Assembly: GCA_964348185.1 (NCBI GenBank)
Contig: CAYGBW010000088.1
Coordinates: 1-6,225, forward strand
DNA from: CAYGBW01 sp964348185
Lineage (GTDB): Bacteria > Desulfobacterota > BSN033 > WVXP01
Length of the DNA stretch: 6,225 nt
Reading direction: 5' to 3'
This document shows positions 4,651 through 6,225 of this stretch, one piece after another (the first letter of the stretch is position 1; every line of letters starts with the position of its first letter). The notes under the pieces are model-generated. The model made no database searches. It was not told the origin of the DNA and saw nothing but the letters and a program-made list of their open reading frames with translations. The translations under genes and the position numbers were made by a program.

Positions 4651-4812
4651 ATGGCCAGGAAGAAAGGAAACCCTGCTTTCAACGGTTCCAAAAGGCGGCG
4701 GTGGAGGAAGTCCTTCAGAGCGGTCTGTGCCGACTGTGGGAAAGAGGTTGTGGTGGAGGTTTCTCCCCCTGCGGGAGAATCCCTTATCTGTTTGGACTGT
4801 TATAAAAAATGA
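4651..4812 (+). CDS. Small CxxC...CxxC zinc-ribbon protein
   Basis: A 53-residue protein from an ATG at 4651 with a purine-rich ribosome-binding site (GGAGAGGGGA) just upstream. Residues 1-24 are very basic (MARKKGNPAFNGSKRRRWRK then SFR), suiting nucleic-acid contact. CADC (26-29) and CLDC (47-50) form a two-knuckle zinc ribbon with the typical CADCGKEVVVE turn and an SPPAGESLIC return strand. The pattern belongs to the small CxxC zinc-ribbon proteins common in Desulfobacterota and related phyla, whose function is unknown. Position between a cold-shock gene and a sigma factor gene, plus the basic tail, suggests an RNA- or ribosome-linked role (inference). A hairpin begins directly at its stop codon. 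Confidence 0.85.
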   Translation: MARKKGNPAFNGSKRRRWRKSFRAVCADCGKEVVVEVSPPAGESLICLDCYKK

Positions 4813-4835
4813 GGAAACATCGATGTTTCCCTTTT
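4813..4835 (+). terminator. Palindromic hairpin after the zinc-ribbon gene
   Basis: GGAAACATCGATGTTTCC (4813-4830) is a perfect 18-bp palindrome, followed by C and four Ts; six As lie just before it. It fits an intrinsic terminator, weak on the plus strand because of the short T run. If it works, the sigma gene needs its own promoter in the 50 bp that follow, where I see no clear one. Confidence 0.5.
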
Positions 4836-4882
4836 GATCGATCGAGCAATGAGATTGAAAGGCAAAGGCAGGTAGTGTAGAG

Positions 4883-6225
4883 ATGGAGGCATACACCGAT
4901 CAGCTTATCAGCAGTGCTGAGAGCTTCTCCGTGTTTGAGGAGGAGTATCAGTTTGAAGGGGAGGAGTCGGAAAGCCCTTACGAGGAGGAGGAAGCCGAAA
5001 GTGGGGACGAGGAACCGAGGGAGTATTTCGCCTCGCCCTATTCGTTTGTGGGGCCGTATTTTCGTGAGGTGGGGGAGGTTCCTCTTTTGACTCCCGAGCA
5101 GGAGTGCGAGTTGGCCCGGAGGATCGAGGGGGGAGAGCGGCGGATCAAGGTCCTGTTGGTTCAGAGCCCTGTGGGTTTGGGGTGGATTCGCCGGGTCGTG
5201 GATCAGCTCGAGGGGGGAGAGATTGAGGCAAAAGAGGTTCTGGAGGCTCCGCCTTCTTCGGTGGATCCGGAGTCGGGGGATGATGGGGATTTGACCGAGC
5301 GGTTTATCGGTTTGGGGAGGCAGGTTCTTGAGCTTTGCTGTGAGGACGAGGGGCTCAGCGAGCGGGTTGACGACCCGGGCGCATGGGTCGAGCGCACGGG
5401 CAATCAGATGACGATCGAGGCCCTGATCGATCAGATTCCGATCAAAAAGGACAGGCTGGAGGATTTGGAGGTTGGGCTTCGGGAGGCGGTCCGTCTGATT
5501 GGCCGTGGGGGGGGCCGTTGCGGGTCTTCAGATTTTGGCCAGAGGATGGTGAGCATTCTGTCGGGGGTGGGCAGGTGCAGGGAGGAGGTCAAACAGGCAA
5601 GAGACGATTTTGTCCGGGCCAATCTGAGGTTGGTGATCACGATTGCCAAAAAGTACGTCAACCGGGGTTTGTCGCTCTCTGATCTGATCCAGGAGGGCAA
5701 CATTGGTCTGATGAAGGCGGTGGACAAGTACAACTACCGCAAGGGGTATCGGTTTGCCACGTATGCGTCGTGGTGGATCATGCAGGCGGTGACCCGGGCC
5801 ATCGCTGACCAGGCCCGAACGATCCGGGTGCCGCTGCATGCGATTGAAAATGAGACGAAGGTGGTCAAGACCTTCTGTCGTCTTTTCAATGAGATGGGCA
5901 GAAAGCCGACGCCCTCGGAGGTTGCCGGGGCTTCGAATTTGCCCATTGAGAAGGTGAACCGGGTTTTTCAAACCGTAACGGGCGAGCCCATTTCCCTGGA
6001 GACGCCTGTGGGGGATGGGGGGACGCAATTTGGCGATTTCATCGCCGACAAGGAGACGGTCTCGCCCCTTGAGATGACGATCCAGACCACCCTGACCCAG
6101 GAGATCAGAAAGGTTCTGGCCTCTCTGAGTCCCCGGGAGGCCAAGATCCTCAGGATGCGATTCGGCATCGATGAGACGCGCGAGTACACCCTGGAGGAAC
6201 TGGGCCGCCAGTTTGGGATCAGCCG
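4883..6225 (+). CDS. RNA polymerase sigma factor, sigma70 (RpoD/SigA) family, partial
   Basis: The frame runs from an ATG at 4883 off the right edge (447 codons, C-terminus missing). Region 1.2 is at 56-84 (VGPYFREVGEVPLLTPEQE then CELARRIEGGE). A non-conserved stretch follows at about 85-235. Region 2 is at 238-320: ARDDFVRANLRLVITIAKKY, SLSDLIQEGNIGLMKAVDKY, YRFATYASWWIMQAVTRAI and ADQARTIRVPLHAIE. Region 3 is at about 321-400, including the finger PISLETPVGDGG. Region 4 starts near 402 (LSPREAKILRMRFGID) and is cut inside the region 4.2 helix-turn-helix. The first 50 residues are strongly acidic and do not look like region 1.1. In region 2.4 the WWIRQ of E. coli RpoD reads WWIMQ, while the Q and T that read the -10 element are kept. 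Absence of region 1.1 and of dnaG upstream argues for a secondary (group 2) sigma, though a housekeeping role is not excluded. The ribosome-binding site is weak (AGGTAGTGTAGAG). Confidence 0.9.
   Translation, partial: MEAYTDQLISSAESFSVFEEEYQFEGEESESPYEEEEAESGDEEPREYFASPYSFVGPYFREVGEVPLLTPEQECELARRIEGGERRIKVLLVQSPVGLGWIRRVVDQLEGGEIEAKEVLEAPPSSVDPESGDDGDLTERFIGLGRQVLELCCEDEGLSERVDDPGAWVERTGNQMTIEALIDQIPIKKDRLEDLEVGLREAVRLIGRGGGRCGSSDFGQRMVSILSGVGRCREEVKQARDDFVRANLRLVITIAKKYVNRGLSLSDLIQEGNIGLMKAVDKYNYRKGYRFATYASWWIMQAVTRAIADQARTIRVPLHAIENETKVVKTFCRLFNEMGRKPTPSEVAGASNLPIEKVNRVFQTVTGEPISLETPVGDGGTQFGDFIADKETVSPLEMTIQTTLTQEIRKVLASLSPREAKILRMRFGIDETREYTLEELGRQFGIS

Noticed and set aside
4313..4837. 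Long plus-strand frame across the cold-shock and zinc-ribbon genes
   Set aside because: It covers two recognisable genes in other frames and its translation has no family features.
4849..4875. Eight-codon frame just before the sigma gene as a leader peptide
   Set aside because: Too short to support, with no ribosome site or coupled regulatory hairpin.
4429..4896. Minus-strand frame of 155 codons opposite the cold-shock and zinc-ribbon genes
   Set aside because: Antisense shadow; the sense strand encodes well-known motifs.
5528..6028. Minus-strand frame of 166 codons opposite the sigma gene
   Set aside because: The sense frame carries complete sigma70 regions 2 and 3; the antisense frame is a by-product of its codon bias.
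1..6225. CRISPR array, tRNA, rRNA or insertion sequence
   Set aside because: No regularly spaced direct repeats, no cloverleaf or rRNA core sequences, and no transposase-like frame were seen on either strand.

Overview
The window most resembles a Gram-negative member of the Desulfobacterota (former Deltaproteobacteria). The evidence is a heptosyltransferase-type GT9 enzyme of LPS core assembly, an EPS-type winged-helix regulator, a stand-alone dolichyl-phosphate-mannose-synthase-like GT2, and a cold-shock protein followed by a tiny CxxC zinc-ribbon protein and an RpoD-like sigma factor. The taxon is inferred from gene style; no marker gene settles it.

Left part (1-2130, minus strand): a winged-helix regulator (1-504, running off the left edge) carries a C-terminal segment resembling the Rossmann domain of sugar acyltransferases. 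Upstream of it lies a well-formed sigma70 promoter (-35 TTGACT, 17 bp, -10 TATTAA). Directly after the -10 come two abutting 15-bp inverted repeats (590-619), the layout expected of a repressor operator. A GT9 heptosyltransferase (797-1912) follows, with a TTG start set by a strong ribosome-binding site. A doubtful small reading frame (1899-2057) in a hairpin-rich segment overlaps its 5' end.

Middle (2130-4180, plus strand): a long gene-poor stretch holds several palindromes, a terminator-like hairpin, one possible 49-residue protein with a near-perfect ribosome-binding site, and then a cell-envelope GT2 glycosyltransferase (3041-3793). The next 390 bases hold no convincing gene but do contain a long inverted repeat.

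Right part (4183-6225, plus strand): a strong promoter is followed within about 75 nt by a clear intrinsic terminator, and only then by the cold-shock gene (4354-4554). Either there is a short independent RNA here or cspA-type expression is controlled by termination and read-through in the leader. Next come a strong stem-loop, a 53-residue CxxC...CxxC zinc-ribbon protein (4651-4812), a hairpin, and the start of a sigma70 gene (4883 to beyond 6225). The sigma factor begins with a very acidic tail in place of a recognisable region 1.1.

Functionally, the left and centre genes concern surface polysaccharide and lipid-linked sugar synthesis and its control. The right genes concern RNA and transcription. 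The proteins encoded at both ends of the window run past its edges.
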